A stretch of 64,000 nt of DNA from Planctomycetota bacterium (GCA_016873215.1 VGXU01000001.1:1-64000); one strand, 5' to 3'; positions 26,328 to 34,283 are shown, counted from the first letter of the stretch. Program-made: numbers and translations. Notes: generated by a model not told the origin, from the letters alone.

Positions 26328-26438
26328 TTAACCGCCTTTCTCGGCAGACAGTTTTTGTCCGGCTTCGATCGTCAGTGTGCCGGTGTCGCAGCCGTTGCAT
26401 TTGTATTCGTCGATTTTGACGATATTTTGTTTTGCCAT
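26328..26438 (-). CDS. 36-residue chimeric ORF left by tandem duplication
   Basis: An ATG at 26438 opens a 36-codon frame ending in TAA at 26330-26328. Residues 1-17 copy the start of the Fe-S protein at 25643 (MAKxNIVKIDExKCNGC), and residues 18-36 copy the SAM-motif region of the methyltransferase at 27124-27798 (TGxLTIEAGxKLSAEKGG). The join is in frame at a shared TGCG. Both flanks show it is the breakpoint of a tandem duplication. It has kept an open frame, but no function is expected; it could equally be called a pseudogene. Confidence 0.6.
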   Translation of the reverse strand: MAKQNIVKIDEYKCNGCDTGTLTIEAGQKLSAEKGG

Positions 26439-26470
26439 AATTGCTCTCTGTTTTTATTACTTATAAATTT

Positions 26471-27121
26471 CTATTTCTGGTATTGAATTGTCCATTCGGT
26501 AGAAGGCAATTGAAGTTTGACTTCTTTATACTCTTTTGCAAGTTCCCCTTTTTCTTCGGCGAGTTTTCCCTTGCAGGTGATTTTATAGGCGCTGCACTTA
26601 TCCAAACCGACGGCTTTGAGATACGCTTCCGTTCGGACCATCATCGAGAGGATATTTTTCACTTTGCCGTCCCTGATGACCGGGTATCGCATTGCAATCA
26701 GGCGCGGCTGCATAATGCTGCCGTGACCGGGTTCGCTGAGCTGCGGCGCGGGCTTTTCCTGCATCATCTTATAAAAGTCGGTAAGCTCTTTAACCTTTTT
26801 AAGGTCAAACCCACGGGCAAGAAAATGGCTCGGATAATAGACCTGAACGATGACCCAGTCCGGCCCGACAAGAGTGCCGCCGTAAAACCCTTCCGTACTT
26901 TCGGCGACAGGTTTCATGATTTCCCGATAACTATCATACAGGGGATCTTTTTCTGCCGTTTTGCCCAACCCCTCAAACAATGTGTTAAAATAGGCGACAG
27001 TTTTGCGTCCCACCTCGTCGTTGTTTGGGTCGCAACTCAGGCCTTGCGACGGTTCGCCCAATGCCTTCGCGGTACACATTAAAACGACCGCCAGCAATAA
27101 CAACGCAATATTCTTTTTCAT
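26471..27121 (-). CDS. exported protein of unknown function, tandem copy A
   Basis: The 216-residue protein has a signal peptide (IALLLLAVVLMCTAKALG) and the same layout as copy B. Both copies keep SCDPNNDEVG, YPSHFLARGFDLK/YPSHFIARGFDLK, MMQEKPAPQLSEPGH and the final WTIQYQK/WIIQYQK. Conservation of exact length and of most residues argues that both are functional. The gene starts two bases after the methyltransferase stop, with AGAAAGG as its ribosome site. It may sense or bind a small ligand in the periplasm, but no specific role can be read from the sequence. Confidence 0.75.
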   Translation of the reverse strand: MKKNIALLLLAVVLMCTAKALGEPSQGLSCDPNNDEVGRKTVAYFNTLFEGLGKTAEKDPLYDSYREIMKPVAESTEGFYGGTLVGPDWVIVQVYYPSHFLARGFDLKKVKELTDFYKMMQEKPAPQLSEPGHGSIMQPRLIAMRYPVIRDGKVKNILSMMVRTEAYLKAVGLDKCSAYKITCKGKLAEEKGELAKEYKEVKLQLPSTEWTIQYQK

Positions 27122-27123
27122 TT

Positions 27124-27798
27124 TTAGAATCCTTTCTGTAAAACAAAAATGGAGACATAACCTAAATGAGATGAAATGAACTTGAAATCGCCGAATTTAC
27201 TTGAAAGCATAACTTCTCTTAATTTCCCTTTGATATTTTCCCTGATTTCTTCCTGCCGAAAAAGGATATACCCGCTCCATGCACAGATTTTCCCGAAAAT
27301 ATTCGTTGGCGTATCGATATCGACAATGACGGCTTTTCCGCCTCTTTTCAGAATCCGCCACATTTCATTCAGCACCGTCTTCTTGAGTTCAAAATCAATA
27401 TGATGAAAGAAGAAGGTGGAAAGAGCGAAGTCAAATGTTTCATCATCATAACGAAGCTGTTCCGCCGCCGAGATGTCAAATCTAACCTGCGGTATTTCGA
27501 CGTTTTTTTTCCGCGCCAGCATTATCATTTTTGCCGCCGCATCGACCCCAACGATACTTCCGCCTTTTTCGGCGGATAATTTCCGTCCGGCTTCAATTGT
27601 TAGCGAGCCGGTCCCGCACCCGATATCAATAATTTTTTCATGCCCCTTCAACTCCAGAAGCTCAAGGGCGATTTGCCCCATCCGCTTTTCGTGTCCGAAT
27701 GTCATCAGCGGACTCAGCCAGTCATAGATGGATGCGGCATAATCCAGCGTTCTGCCTCGGGTCGGAGCGGAACATTCCTCTTTTATGCACTCAGACAT
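27124..27798 (-). CDS. class I SAM-dependent methyltransferase (UbiE-like)
   Basis: The 224-residue protein shows SAM motif I (IIDIGCGTGSLTIEAG), acidic post-motif (GVDAAAKMI) and a later FALSTFFFHHI block, all typical of UbiE/COQ5-type methyltransferases that act on isoprenoid quinones or related lipids. Its start overlaps the isoprenoid-synthase-like gene by 16 bases, a strong sign of a joint pathway. A plausible job is methylation of a prenyl-derived product. Part of this gene was copied into the chimeric ORF at 26328-26438. Confidence 0.85.
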   Translation of the reverse strand: MSECIKEECSAPTRGRTLDYAASIYDWLSPLMTFGHEKRMGQIALELLELKGHEKIIDIGCGTGSLTIEAGRKLSAEKGGSIVGVDAAAKMIMLARKKNVEIPQVRFDISAAEQLRYDDETFDFALSTFFFHHIDFELKKTVLNEMWRILKRGGKAVIVDIDTPTNIFGKICAWSGYILFRQEEIRENIKGKLREVMLSSKFGDFKFISSHLGYVSIFVLQKGF

Positions 27799-28817
27799 TT
27801 TGTTAATTCTCCAACGCCCAATGTTTCGAACATAGTGAGACTTAAACGTCTTGCGACGGCCTTGTTGATTCCAAGCCCCGCCGACCCGAGCGACAAAAGG
27901 CCGTCGGTTAATAATTCCCTGGCCTTGTCCGCCGCGGGATAAACCGCATCGGGAAATAAGCCGAAGATATTGGAAGAGACGCGGATATCTGGCTCTATTG
28001 CATTGAGTTTCTCGACATATAACAGGTAATCGGTGTATACCATGGACAGTATGTAATTGTGTCTCATCTCCAGATAATCTTTGGCAATATCCCGGATGTC
28101 ATCGAGAATCTGGCATCCCAATCCGAAATTCATAAGGCCCTGTTTGCAGAGTGTTAATGTTTCTTTGTCCAATTCCTTTTCGATAGTGTCGGGACCTAAA
28201 AACGGAATATGGAACAAAAGCCCGGTCTTAAGCCGGTGTATCGTATTCAGGACATAACCGGCATTAGGCCTGTGTGTGATTCCATCTTCCTCAGAGCCTT
28301 CCTCCGCGGCGCTGGGCAAAAGAATTTGCAGTGATCGATGTGTCAACAGAGATGCTTCTTCTTCACGGAGGACCTTATTTCGAACAGCCTCATCGGTGAT
28401 ATTTCTGAGGATTCTGTCGGCAAGCAGAATTGAAATAACCTGCCGCATCACCCTGGAGGACCCGGCAATCTCCATCGGCACGACAATCTTGTCTTCATTG
28501 TCAAGGAGGTTATCCGCCGACGTTACCCATATTCGAAACAGGTGATTCAGCTTGCCGTACAAAAGTCTTCTGGGCTCTTCGATTTTCAGAAGGGGATAAA
28601 CGGATTGAAACAGCGTCGAAAACAGATTTTTCCGGATGGAGTAAAATTCATCCGGTATCGTCCCCATCCGGACCTCGAATTCTGCAGGGGTCTGAGGCGG
28701 ACTTTGAAGCAGAGTCTGGGCCTCTTTGAAGACGGCTTTGATGCATACTTTGTATTCATCAAAGGCCGCCTTCAAAAATTTCCCCTGCTGCCACAAATGT
28801 TCTATTTCAGTTGTCAT
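27783..28817 (-). CDS. isoprenoid/polyprenyl-synthase-like all-helical protein
   Basis: The 344-residue protein is not a clear member of a named family, but two spaced acidic motifs fit the class I isoprenoid-synthase fold: SADNLLDNEDK near residue 100 and GCQILDDIRDIAKDY near residue 235, the second resembling the second Asp-rich motif of polyprenyl synthases (QxxDD). The rest is predicted helical. The FARM and usual DDxxD region of trans-prenyltransferases are diverged, so product and activity are uncertain. It sits between hcp and an overlapping SAM methyltransferase gene in an Rrf2-led operon, an unusual place for a terpenoid enzyme. Confidence 0.6.
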   Translation of the reverse strand: MTTEIEHLWQQGKFLKAAFDEYKVCIKAVFKEAQTLLQSPPQTPAEFEVRMGTIPDEFYSIRKNLFSTLFQSVYPLLKIEEPRRLLYGKLNHLFRIWVTSADNLLDNEDKIVVPMEIAGSSRVMRQVISILLADRILRNITDEAVRNKVLREEEASLLTHRSLQILLPSAAEEGSEEDGITHRPNAGYVLNTIHRLKTGLLFHIPFLGPDTIEKELDKETLTLCKQGLMNFGLGCQILDDIRDIAKDYLEMRHNYILSMVYTDYLLYVEKLNAIEPDIRVSSNIFGLFPDAVYPAADKARELLTDGLLSLGSAGLGINKAVARRLSLTMFETLGVGELTKCLSA

Positions 28818-28852
28818 CGTTTGTCTTTGTTTGTCCCGGTCTATTCCGTTAT

Positions 28853-30502
28853 TTACGCTTTAAGTATCGCCTTCAGGTCCTGCTGGGCCGTGGTCGTCGG
28901 TGCGATATTAAATTTTTCAACCAGCACGTTGAGCACGTTGGGGCCAATGAACGCCGGCAGAGTCGGGCCGACTTTGATATTCTTGATGCCCAGATGCAGC
29001 AGCGTCAGCAGAATACACACCGCCTTCTGCTCGTACCAGCTCAGGATCATTGACAGCGGCAGGTCGTTGACGCCGCAGCCGAACGCCCCAGCCAGAGCCA
29101 CCGCAATCTGAATCGCAGAATAAGCGTCGTTGCATTGGCCGATATCCAGCAGGCGCGGGATGCCGCCGATGTCGCCAAACGGCAGCTTGTTGAAGCGATA
29201 CTTGCCGCAGGCCAATGTCAGAATTACGCAGTCATGGGGCACGGCCTGTGCAAAGTCGGTGTAGTAGTTGCGTCCGGGCTTGGCGCCGTCGCAGCCGCCG
29301 ATGAGGAAGAAATGTTTGATCTTGCCCGCCTTGACCGCATCTATCACTGCTCCGGCGACATTCATCACCGCGTTATGACCGAAGCCGATAGTGATTTTCT
29401 TTTCGGGCTCGTCTTTCTCAAATCCCTTTTCGGCTAATGCGGCTTTAATCACCGGCTCAAAGTTCTTGTCGGCGATATGCTTAACCTTCGGCCATGCAAC
29501 CAGGCCCGTGGTAAAGATGCGGTTGATGTAGCTGTCTTTGGGCCGCTGGATGCAGTTGGTCGTCATCAGAATTGCGCCGGGGAAGGCGTCGAATTCCTTA
29601 TGCTGGTCCTGCCAGGCGCCGCCGTAGTTGCCGACCAAATGCTTATATTTTTTCAGGCCCGGATAGGCGTTGCACGGCAGCATTTCGCCGTGGGTGTAGA
29701 TGTTGATGCCTTTGCCATCAGTCTGCTTAAGCAGTGATTCAAGGTCTTTGAGGTCGTGGCCGGAAACAAGAATCGCCTTGCCCTTAACCGGCGTAATACG
29801 CACCGGTGTCGGTTCCGGATGGCCATAGACGCCGGTATTGGCGGCATCCAGCAGTTCCATCACCTTCAAATTCACTTCGCCGACCTTCAGCGTCATCGCC
29901 ACCAGTGCATTGACATCCGTTGCTTTCGGCCCCGTCAGGAAATCCAATGCCTCGTGAAAGAAAGCATTGACGCCGTCATCCTCTTTGCCCAGCACCAGCG
30001 CGTGGTCGGCGTATGCCGCCGTACCTTTCAGTCCGTACAGAATCAATTCCTGCAGGCCCGCCGCGTCAGCACCGAGGACTTCTATCTTTTTGGCAATGCT
30101 CAGCGCCTGGGCCTGGACCAGCATCTCCGTACGGTCTTTCGGCGGCGTCCATTGAGCCGCGTCAGTTGGTTTGTCGGTGGGCTTGTCGACCCTCTGACAG
30201 CGATTTGCGTACTCATTTTGCAGGCGGGCTTTAACCTGTCCGGCCTTGGCAATCAGCGCTTCCAGACGAACCGGGTCAAAATTCACATTCGTTACCGTCG
30301 AAAATAACGCCTCAAGAACAAATCGGTCCGCCTCCTTGTCCACGTACTGCATCGCACGAAGACGATGCGCGTAGAAAGCGATTCCCTTAGCCGCCCAAAC
30401 CAGCAAATCCTGCAAGTCTGCCGTCTGCGGGTCTTTGCCGCAGACGCCCACTTTCGTGCATCCTTTTCCCATCGCAGTCTGTTCACATTGATAACAAAAC
30501 AT
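28853..30502 (-). CDS. hcp: hybrid cluster protein (hydroxylamine reductase / NO-stress protein)
   Basis: Hcp carries a cubane and a hybrid Fe-S-O cluster; it reduces hydroxylamine in vitro and NO in vivo and helps against nitrosative stress. The ATG at 30502 gives 549 residues and the canonical N-terminus MFCYQCEQTAMGKGCTKVGVC with its four cluster cysteines. Hybrid-cluster ligand blocks include GHDLKDLE, GEMLPCNAYPGL, MTTNCIQRP and LACGKYRF. The open frame extends 33 codons upstream without a ribosome site. It is the fourth gene after the Rrf2 regulator. Confidence 0.96.
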   Translation of the reverse strand: MFCYQCEQTAMGKGCTKVGVCGKDPQTADLQDLLVWAAKGIAFYAHRLRAMQYVDKEADRFVLEALFSTVTNVNFDPVRLEALIAKAGQVKARLQNEYANRCQRVDKPTDKPTDAAQWTPPKDRTEMLVQAQALSIAKKIEVLGADAAGLQELILYGLKGTAAYADHALVLGKEDDGVNAFFHEALDFLTGPKATDVNALVAMTLKVGEVNLKVMELLDAANTGVYGHPEPTPVRITPVKGKAILVSGHDLKDLESLLKQTDGKGINIYTHGEMLPCNAYPGLKKYKHLVGNYGGAWQDQHKEFDAFPGAILMTTNCIQRPKDSYINRIFTTGLVAWPKVKHIADKNFEPVIKAALAEKGFEKDEPEKKITIGFGHNAVMNVAGAVIDAVKAGKIKHFFLIGGCDGAKPGRNYYTDFAQAVPHDCVILTLACGKYRFNKLPFGDIGGIPRLLDIGQCNDAYSAIQIAVALAGAFGCGVNDLPLSMILSWYEQKAVCILLTLLHLGIKNIKVGPTLPAFIGPNVLNVLVEKFNIAPTTTAQQDLKAILKA

Positions 30503-30527
30503 TTTTATTTCCTTTAAAAATAGAAGT

Positions 30528-31022
30528 TTATTCAGATTTTTCCTGTAGATAACGTTCTGCGGCGATTTGCCGCCCGGTCTGTGTTCGAAACGCCGTATCA
30601 ATTATTTTTTGTTTTTTTACCCGCGGCCATTGGGCGTAATCCTGTCCCAGGTTGACGATCCAGTCGGCGTCCCAGATGCAGCGGAATTCCGGCGTATCAA
30701 TTTTGTTGCCGCTGTGATGACTGCCCACAATCGCGCAAACGTGCTCAATATCCGCCGCCGGCCATGCCAGCGAGGTCAGAATCGCCTCGGCGATAGGCGG
30801 GCCTTCGATTTCCTGATAATATCCCGCCGTGGACCGATATTTTTTCTCGGCGGCGTGAATACCGATATCATGCAGTATCGCCGCCGCCGCAACGATATCC
30901 AGTCGTCCTCCTTCGCACGACTGAATCGTTTCGGCATAATTCAACACCGCCAGCGCGTGGTCGATACGCCGCTGGTCGTCGCCAAAAACGTCTTTCATTT
31001 TATCAACCAGTTTTTGCCGCAT
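30528..31022 (-). CDS. HD-domain protein (predicted phosphohydrolase)
   Basis: The 164-residue protein has the HD superfamily metal-binding pattern: H in RIDHALAVL, HD in AAILHDIGIH, H in GSHHSG and D in IWDADWIVNL. This size and spacing fit small HD hydrolases acting on nucleotides or unknown phosphate esters. It lies nine bases after the cupin gene and 25 bases before hcp. Small HD proteins recur next to hcp and cupin genes in anaerobes, but a defined substrate is not known. Confidence 0.82.
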   Translation of the reverse strand: MRQKLVDKMKDVFGDDQRRIDHALAVLNYAETIQSCEGGRLDIVAAAAILHDIGIHAAEKKYRSTAGYYQEIEGPPIAEAILTSLAWPAADIEHVCAIVGSHHSGNKIDTPEFRCIWDADWIVNLGQDYAQWPRVKKQKIIDTAFRTQTGRQIAAERYLQEKSE

Positions 31023-31031
31023 CGGATCTCC

Positions 31032-31376
31032 TTATGCCCGAATCATTGTCAAAAGCATTTTGAATTTTTGGGCCGCATACACGGCGTGCGGGACGTTGGC
31101 GGGCATAATCAATATCTGACCGGCCCCAGCCTCGACATCTTTTCCGCCGATAGCGAAAACGCCTTTTCCGTCCACAACTTCAACCACGGCATGATATGGC
31201 GTGGTGTGTTCGCTGAGACGCTGGCCCTCGTCAAATGCGAACAGCGTTATGGTGCCGACAGGTTTGTCGAGAATCGTTTTGCTGACGACGGAATCTCCGG
31301 CGTAGTCAATCAGGCCGCTCAAACTCTGGGCGTTTCCAAGACAGCTTTCAAGAACTGAATTCCGCGATTGCGCCAT
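31032..31376 (-). CDS. small cupin-domain protein
   Basis: The 114-residue protein is one cupin barrel. Motif 1 is seen as SEHTTPYHAVVEVVDG and motif 2 as PANVPHAVYA, giving His/Glu-type metal ligands. It starts 13 bases after the Rrf2 gene. Cupins of this type are often found in NO- and redox-stress operons and may bind a metal or a small molecule; the activity is unknown. Confidence 0.85.
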   Translation of the reverse strand: MAQSRNSVLESCLGNAQSLSGLIDYAGDSVVSKTILDKPVGTITLFAFDEGQRLSEHTTPYHAVVEVVDGKGVFAIGGKDVEAGAGQILIMPANVPHAVYAAQKFKMLLTMIRA

Positions 31377-31389
31377 AGCCTTTTCCTCT

Positions 31390-31818
31390 CTAAATATCCG
31401 ATATATTATTCTGAGGGACTATCATTTCGGCAAGTGTGGTATTACGCAAATGCCGCTCTATTTCTTCCTGTAAATCAGCCAGCTTTGGATGCAGTGGACA
31501 ACGTTCCTGCATCGGGCAGACAAATGTTCCCAGAAGACAGCGATTGGCCCGAATTGGCCCCTGAATGATTTCTATCAGCTCCAGAAAAGTAATTTCCAGC
31601 GGCCTGCGGACCAGGCCAAAACCGCCTTTTGGACCCATCGTGCTTTTTATAATTCCAGCCTGCTGGTATTTTTGAAGCAATTTGCACGCCAGCGGATAAG
31701 GGACGTTATTTTGCTGAGAAAGAGTCCGTGACGACAGGACCTTGCCCGTGTTGTACTGGGTCGCCAAAGCCACGACAAGCCGTAATGCGTAATCTGTATT
31801 TCGACGTATTAAGTCCAC
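31390..31818 (-). CDS. Rrf2-family regulator, NsrR-like Fe-S sensor
   Basis: The 142-residue protein has the N-terminal winged helix (RRNTDYALRLVVALA, LSQQNNVPYPLACKLLQKY, GPKGGFGL wing) and three cysteines in RCLLGTFVCPMQERC, the Fe-S ligand spacing of NsrR/IscR-type regulators. The GTG at 31818 is preferred: GGAG lies seven bases upstream, while the longer frame from 31836 has none. It heads the hcp operon, so it probably represses its own operon until its cluster reacts with NO or is lost. A palindrome overlapping the -10 box at 31847-31859 is its likely operator. Confidence 0.88.
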   Translation of the reverse strand: MDLIRRNTDYALRLVVALATQYNTGKVLSSRTLSQQNNVPYPLACKLLQKYQQAGIIKSTMGPKGGFGLVRRPLEITFLELIEIIQGPIRANRCLLGTFVCPMQERCPLHPKLADLQEEIERHLRNTTLAEMIVPQNNISDI

Positions 31819-31846
31819 TTCTATTCTCCAGAACACAATAGTATAA

Positions 31847-31879
31847 GACTAAAATAGTCATATTTATGGGATTTGTCAA
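31847..31879 (-). promoter_or_regulatory. hcp-operon promoter with palindromic operator
   Basis: On the minus strand TTGACA (31879-31874) is followed after 17 bases by TATTTT (31856-31851). The -10 box lies wholly inside the perfect 13-bp palindrome GACTA-TTT-TAGTC (31859-31847). Transcription would start about 26 bases before the Rrf2 GTG. Repressor binding there would block RNA polymerase directly; Rrf2 autoregulation is the natural reading but is not proven. Confidence 0.7.
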
Positions 31880-32175
31880 CAGGATTTTCGAAATTTTTTT
31901 GCTGGGTTGTACGTCTAAACTAGTAAAAGCCGTTGAGGTCTGATAAAAATAACTACAGCCCCAGAATATTAACAAAAATGGAAAGAGAGTGTTTTTTTCT
32001 ATAAAGGTCGGACAGCAAGAAGGTTAAAATTTGCCTCAAAACGTGTAAAATTTGGGAAAAATTAAATATTTTATGTAAATTTCTGCCAAAATCTGGCATT
32101 TATATACAGAGCCTGCTATAATGAAGAAGAGAAAAAGACAGAGGAAGGTTCTTTGAGAGAGAAAGGAAGAAAAAA
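31880..32175. other. AT-rich divergent intergenic region
   Basis: These bases separate the Rrf2 promoter from the zinc-ribbon gene. They hold the plus-strand promoter at 32094-32122 and otherwise nothing recognisable. Confidence 0.5.
32094..32122 (+). promoter_or_regulatory. extended -10 promoter of the zinc-ribbon gene
   Basis: TGGCAT at 32094-32099 is 17 bases from TATAAT at 32117-32122, and the -10 box is preceded by TGC, an extended -10 signal. Confidence 0.6.
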
Positions 32176-32418
32176 GTGATTACTTTCAAGTGCTCGAAGT
32201 GTGGCCATGAATACAGGGTCGCTGATGAATATGCTGGTAAAAAGGCCCGATGCAAAAGCTGTGAGAATGTTAACTTGATTCCCGCGGCGCTGGGAAAGCC
32301 GGTACAGTCGGCCAAAAGCCCCGGCAACGGGGATAGCGTGGCGGCGTATAATAATTTGCTCCAGGAACTGCTCAAACAGGAAAAAACCGCCCCATCCGTG
32401 GAGATGGACTCGAAATGA
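32176..32418 (+). CDS. small zinc-ribbon protein
   Basis: This 80-residue protein starts at a GTG with AAGGAAG upstream. The first half is a zinc ribbon: CSKC at residues 6-9 and CKSC at 26-29, with basic residues between them. The second half is a polar, probably disordered tail. Similar ribbons open many planctomycete proteins, but here the protein ends soon after. It has its own promoter and is followed by a strong structured terminator. Function unknown. Confidence 0.65.
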   Translation: MITFKCSKCGHEYRVADEYAGKKARCKSCENVNLIPAALGKPVQSAKSPGNGDSVAAYNNLLQELLKQEKTAPSVEMDSK

Positions 32419-32454
32419 GTCCGTCTTGTACCTGTTGTTTTTTTGTATAAATTC

Positions 32455-32545
32455 AAATCGGCGGAAAGTTGCCTTTTGGCTGTGACTAAGATGGGATAAC
32501 GCCAAAAGTAAAATGAAAAAACTTTCCGCCGATTTTCTTTTTTGG
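32455..32545 (+). terminator. large nested hairpin, probable terminator
   Basis: A 16-bp perfect inverted repeat (AAATCGGCGGAAAGTT at 32455-32470 with its complement at 32520-32535) encloses an inner 8-bp hairpin (CTTTTGGC at 32473-32480 with GCCAAAAG at 32501-32508). A T-rich tract follows. It ends the zinc-ribbon transcript and borders the start of rsmE. It is far longer than a normal intrinsic terminator. Confidence 0.7.
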
Positions 32546-32553
32546 ACAAAAGC

Positions 32554-33282
32554 GTGGAAGTACCCCGTTTCCATCATAATCCATTAACCCCCGGGTGTAC
32601 GCAGCTTTCCGCTCCGGAAGGCCGGCATTTCGTCAGCGTTCTGCGGGGCAGGGCGGGACAATCCATAGAATTGTTTGACGGATGCGGCAGGCTCGCCGCC
32701 GGCGTCGTAGCCCGGATAAAAAAAAATGATGTCTTCGTGGACATCGAAAGTGTTTCCGTCTCTTCGCCGCGTCAAAGTGGGCGTATTATTCTCGCCGTCG
32801 CCGCCGCCAAGGGACAACGCTTGGATTGGATGCTGAGTAAATGTACCGAACTTGGCGCCGACCACATCGTATTAGTTCAATATGAGCACAGTGTTCGGCT
32901 CGGCAGCCAATCCGCGGCCGGTCGATACCAGAACATACTCATCGCCGCCTGCAAGCAATCCGGCAGGGTATTTCTGCCTATTCTCGCCGGCCCGCAAAAA
33001 CTCGCCGATGCAATCGCCGAATTAAAAAGGCGGTATCCGCAATCGCGTTTTATTTTCGGCAGTCCAGATCTGAATGCAAAAACTATTCAGAATCTGGCGA
33101 ACGATTCACGCGATACCATTATCTGTATCGGCCCCGAAGGCGGACTGACACAAATCGAAACGCAATTGCTCGAACACAATGGAGCGGTTCCGGTTCGCGT
33201 CGCAAACCATATCTTGCGGACGGAAACCGCCGCCGTTGCCTTTACCGCTATTCTCGAAGCGCTGCGAATCAGCAACGCATAA
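32554..33282 (+). CDS. rsmE: 16S rRNA m3U1498 methyltransferase RsmE
   Basis: RsmE methylates N3 of U1498 in 16S rRNA. The SPOUT-fold protein shows GADHIVLVQYEHSVRL, CKQSGR, IGPEGGLTQIE and HILRTETAAVAF, the SAM-binding knot motifs. The frame is open from a TTG at 32542, inside the T-tract of the preceding hairpin, but the GTG at 32554 with GGA seven bases upstream is the better start, giving 242 residues. Confidence 0.9.
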   Translation: MEVPRFHHNPLTPGCTQLSAPEGRHFVSVLRGRAGQSIELFDGCGRLAAGVVARIKKNDVFVDIESVSVSSPRQSGRIILAVAAAKGQRLDWMLSKCTELGADHIVLVQYEHSVRLGSQSAAGRYQNILIAACKQSGRVFLPILAGPQKLADAIAELKRRYPQSRFIFGSPDLNAKTIQNLANDSRDTIICIGPEGGLTQIETQLLEHNGAVPVRVANHILRTETAAVAFTAILEALRISNA

Positions 33283-33406
33283 AAATTTCTCAGACCCTGA
33301 GATTTTAAGTCTCATATAAAATCAATCTTTTTTATCAAATTTTATCATCCGCAATCCGCACCTCAGCGTATAAGTTTATGAAGACTTCAGTTGAGGAGAG
33401 CGACCC

Positions 33407-34174
33407 ATGAACAGACCAACTAAAAAAGGCATCGCCGAGGAACTGGAAGGTCTGCTGCTGAGAATCAATGACGGGAAACCCACAGCGGATATCCGAAAAC
33501 AGGCAAATCATCTCATCTCTGCAATTACACCCCGCGATATTGCCCAGGTCGAAGACCGACTCATCCAATCAGGATTGTCGGCACAGCGGGTGCAGCAGCT
33601 TTCCGCCGCGTTTATCCTGATGGGATTGATGGAAGGCAGCAAATCCAACCTGCGGGAACGTCTCACCGAACGTCACGTACTTAAAAAAGTGCTGGCCGAG
33701 CATGATATGCTGCGATGTTTTATCAGCGATCTCGAAGATGTAACACTGCGAATCGTTCAATCGGATTTCCTGAACGACACCAGCGGTGAAATCCGCCGCC
33801 TGTCGCACATCACCGAACATATTTACGCGATGGAAGAACATATCGACCGCGAAAACGACGTCATATTCCCGGCCCTGCGCTCGCATGGATGGGATTCGCT
33901 GTGCCGCTCGGCGGAAAGCGACCATGTATATATCCGTTCTGCCATCGAAGAGTTGGTTAAACTGGTTGGCTCGTTCGGCGAGGTTTCCTTTGGTGTATTC
34001 AAGTGCAAACTGCTGTCCATCGTCAAAACACTTTGCCCGGTTCTCAAGGAACATCTCTTCTATGAAGACCACATCCTGTATCCCGTGGCCGTGACGATGA
34101 TTGAAAACCCGCCGTTCTGGGACAAAATCCACCAGGTCTGCGACGAAATCGACTACTGCGGAATCCACCTGTGA
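33407..34174 (+). CDS. hemerythrin-domain protein with DUF438-like N-terminus
   Basis: The 255-residue protein has a helical N-terminal region (residues 1-95, DUF438-like in character) and a hemerythrin bundle. Diiron ligands are visible in AEHDML, EEHIDRENDVIFPAL, ESDHVYI and KEHLFYEDHILYP. Such proteins bind O2 or NO and assist repair of iron centres after oxidative or nitrosative stress. A GAGGAG ribosome site precedes the ATG. Its position 1.5 kb from the Rrf2/hcp operon, on the other strand, fits a shared stress theme, but no common operator was found. Confidence 0.82.
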   Translation: MNRPTKKGIAEELEGLLLRINDGKPTADIRKQANHLISAITPRDIAQVEDRLIQSGLSAQRVQQLSAAFILMGLMEGSKSNLRERLTERHVLKKVLAEHDMLRCFISDLEDVTLRIVQSDFLNDTSGEIRRLSHITEHIYAMEEHIDRENDVIFPALRSHGWDSLCRSAESDHVYIRSAIEELVKLVGSFGEVSFGVFKCKLLSIVKTLCPVLKEHLFYEDHILYPVAVTMIENPPFWDKIHQVCDEIDYCGIHL

Positions 34175-34283
34175 TTCGGCGGCGGTATTTGCGTTATATA
34201 CGGATTGTGTGAAGTGTGTGACGTGCGGCAAAGTGAATTATTAAATCTCTGGCTTGGGGGAGTATATAACATGTAGAGGGGCC

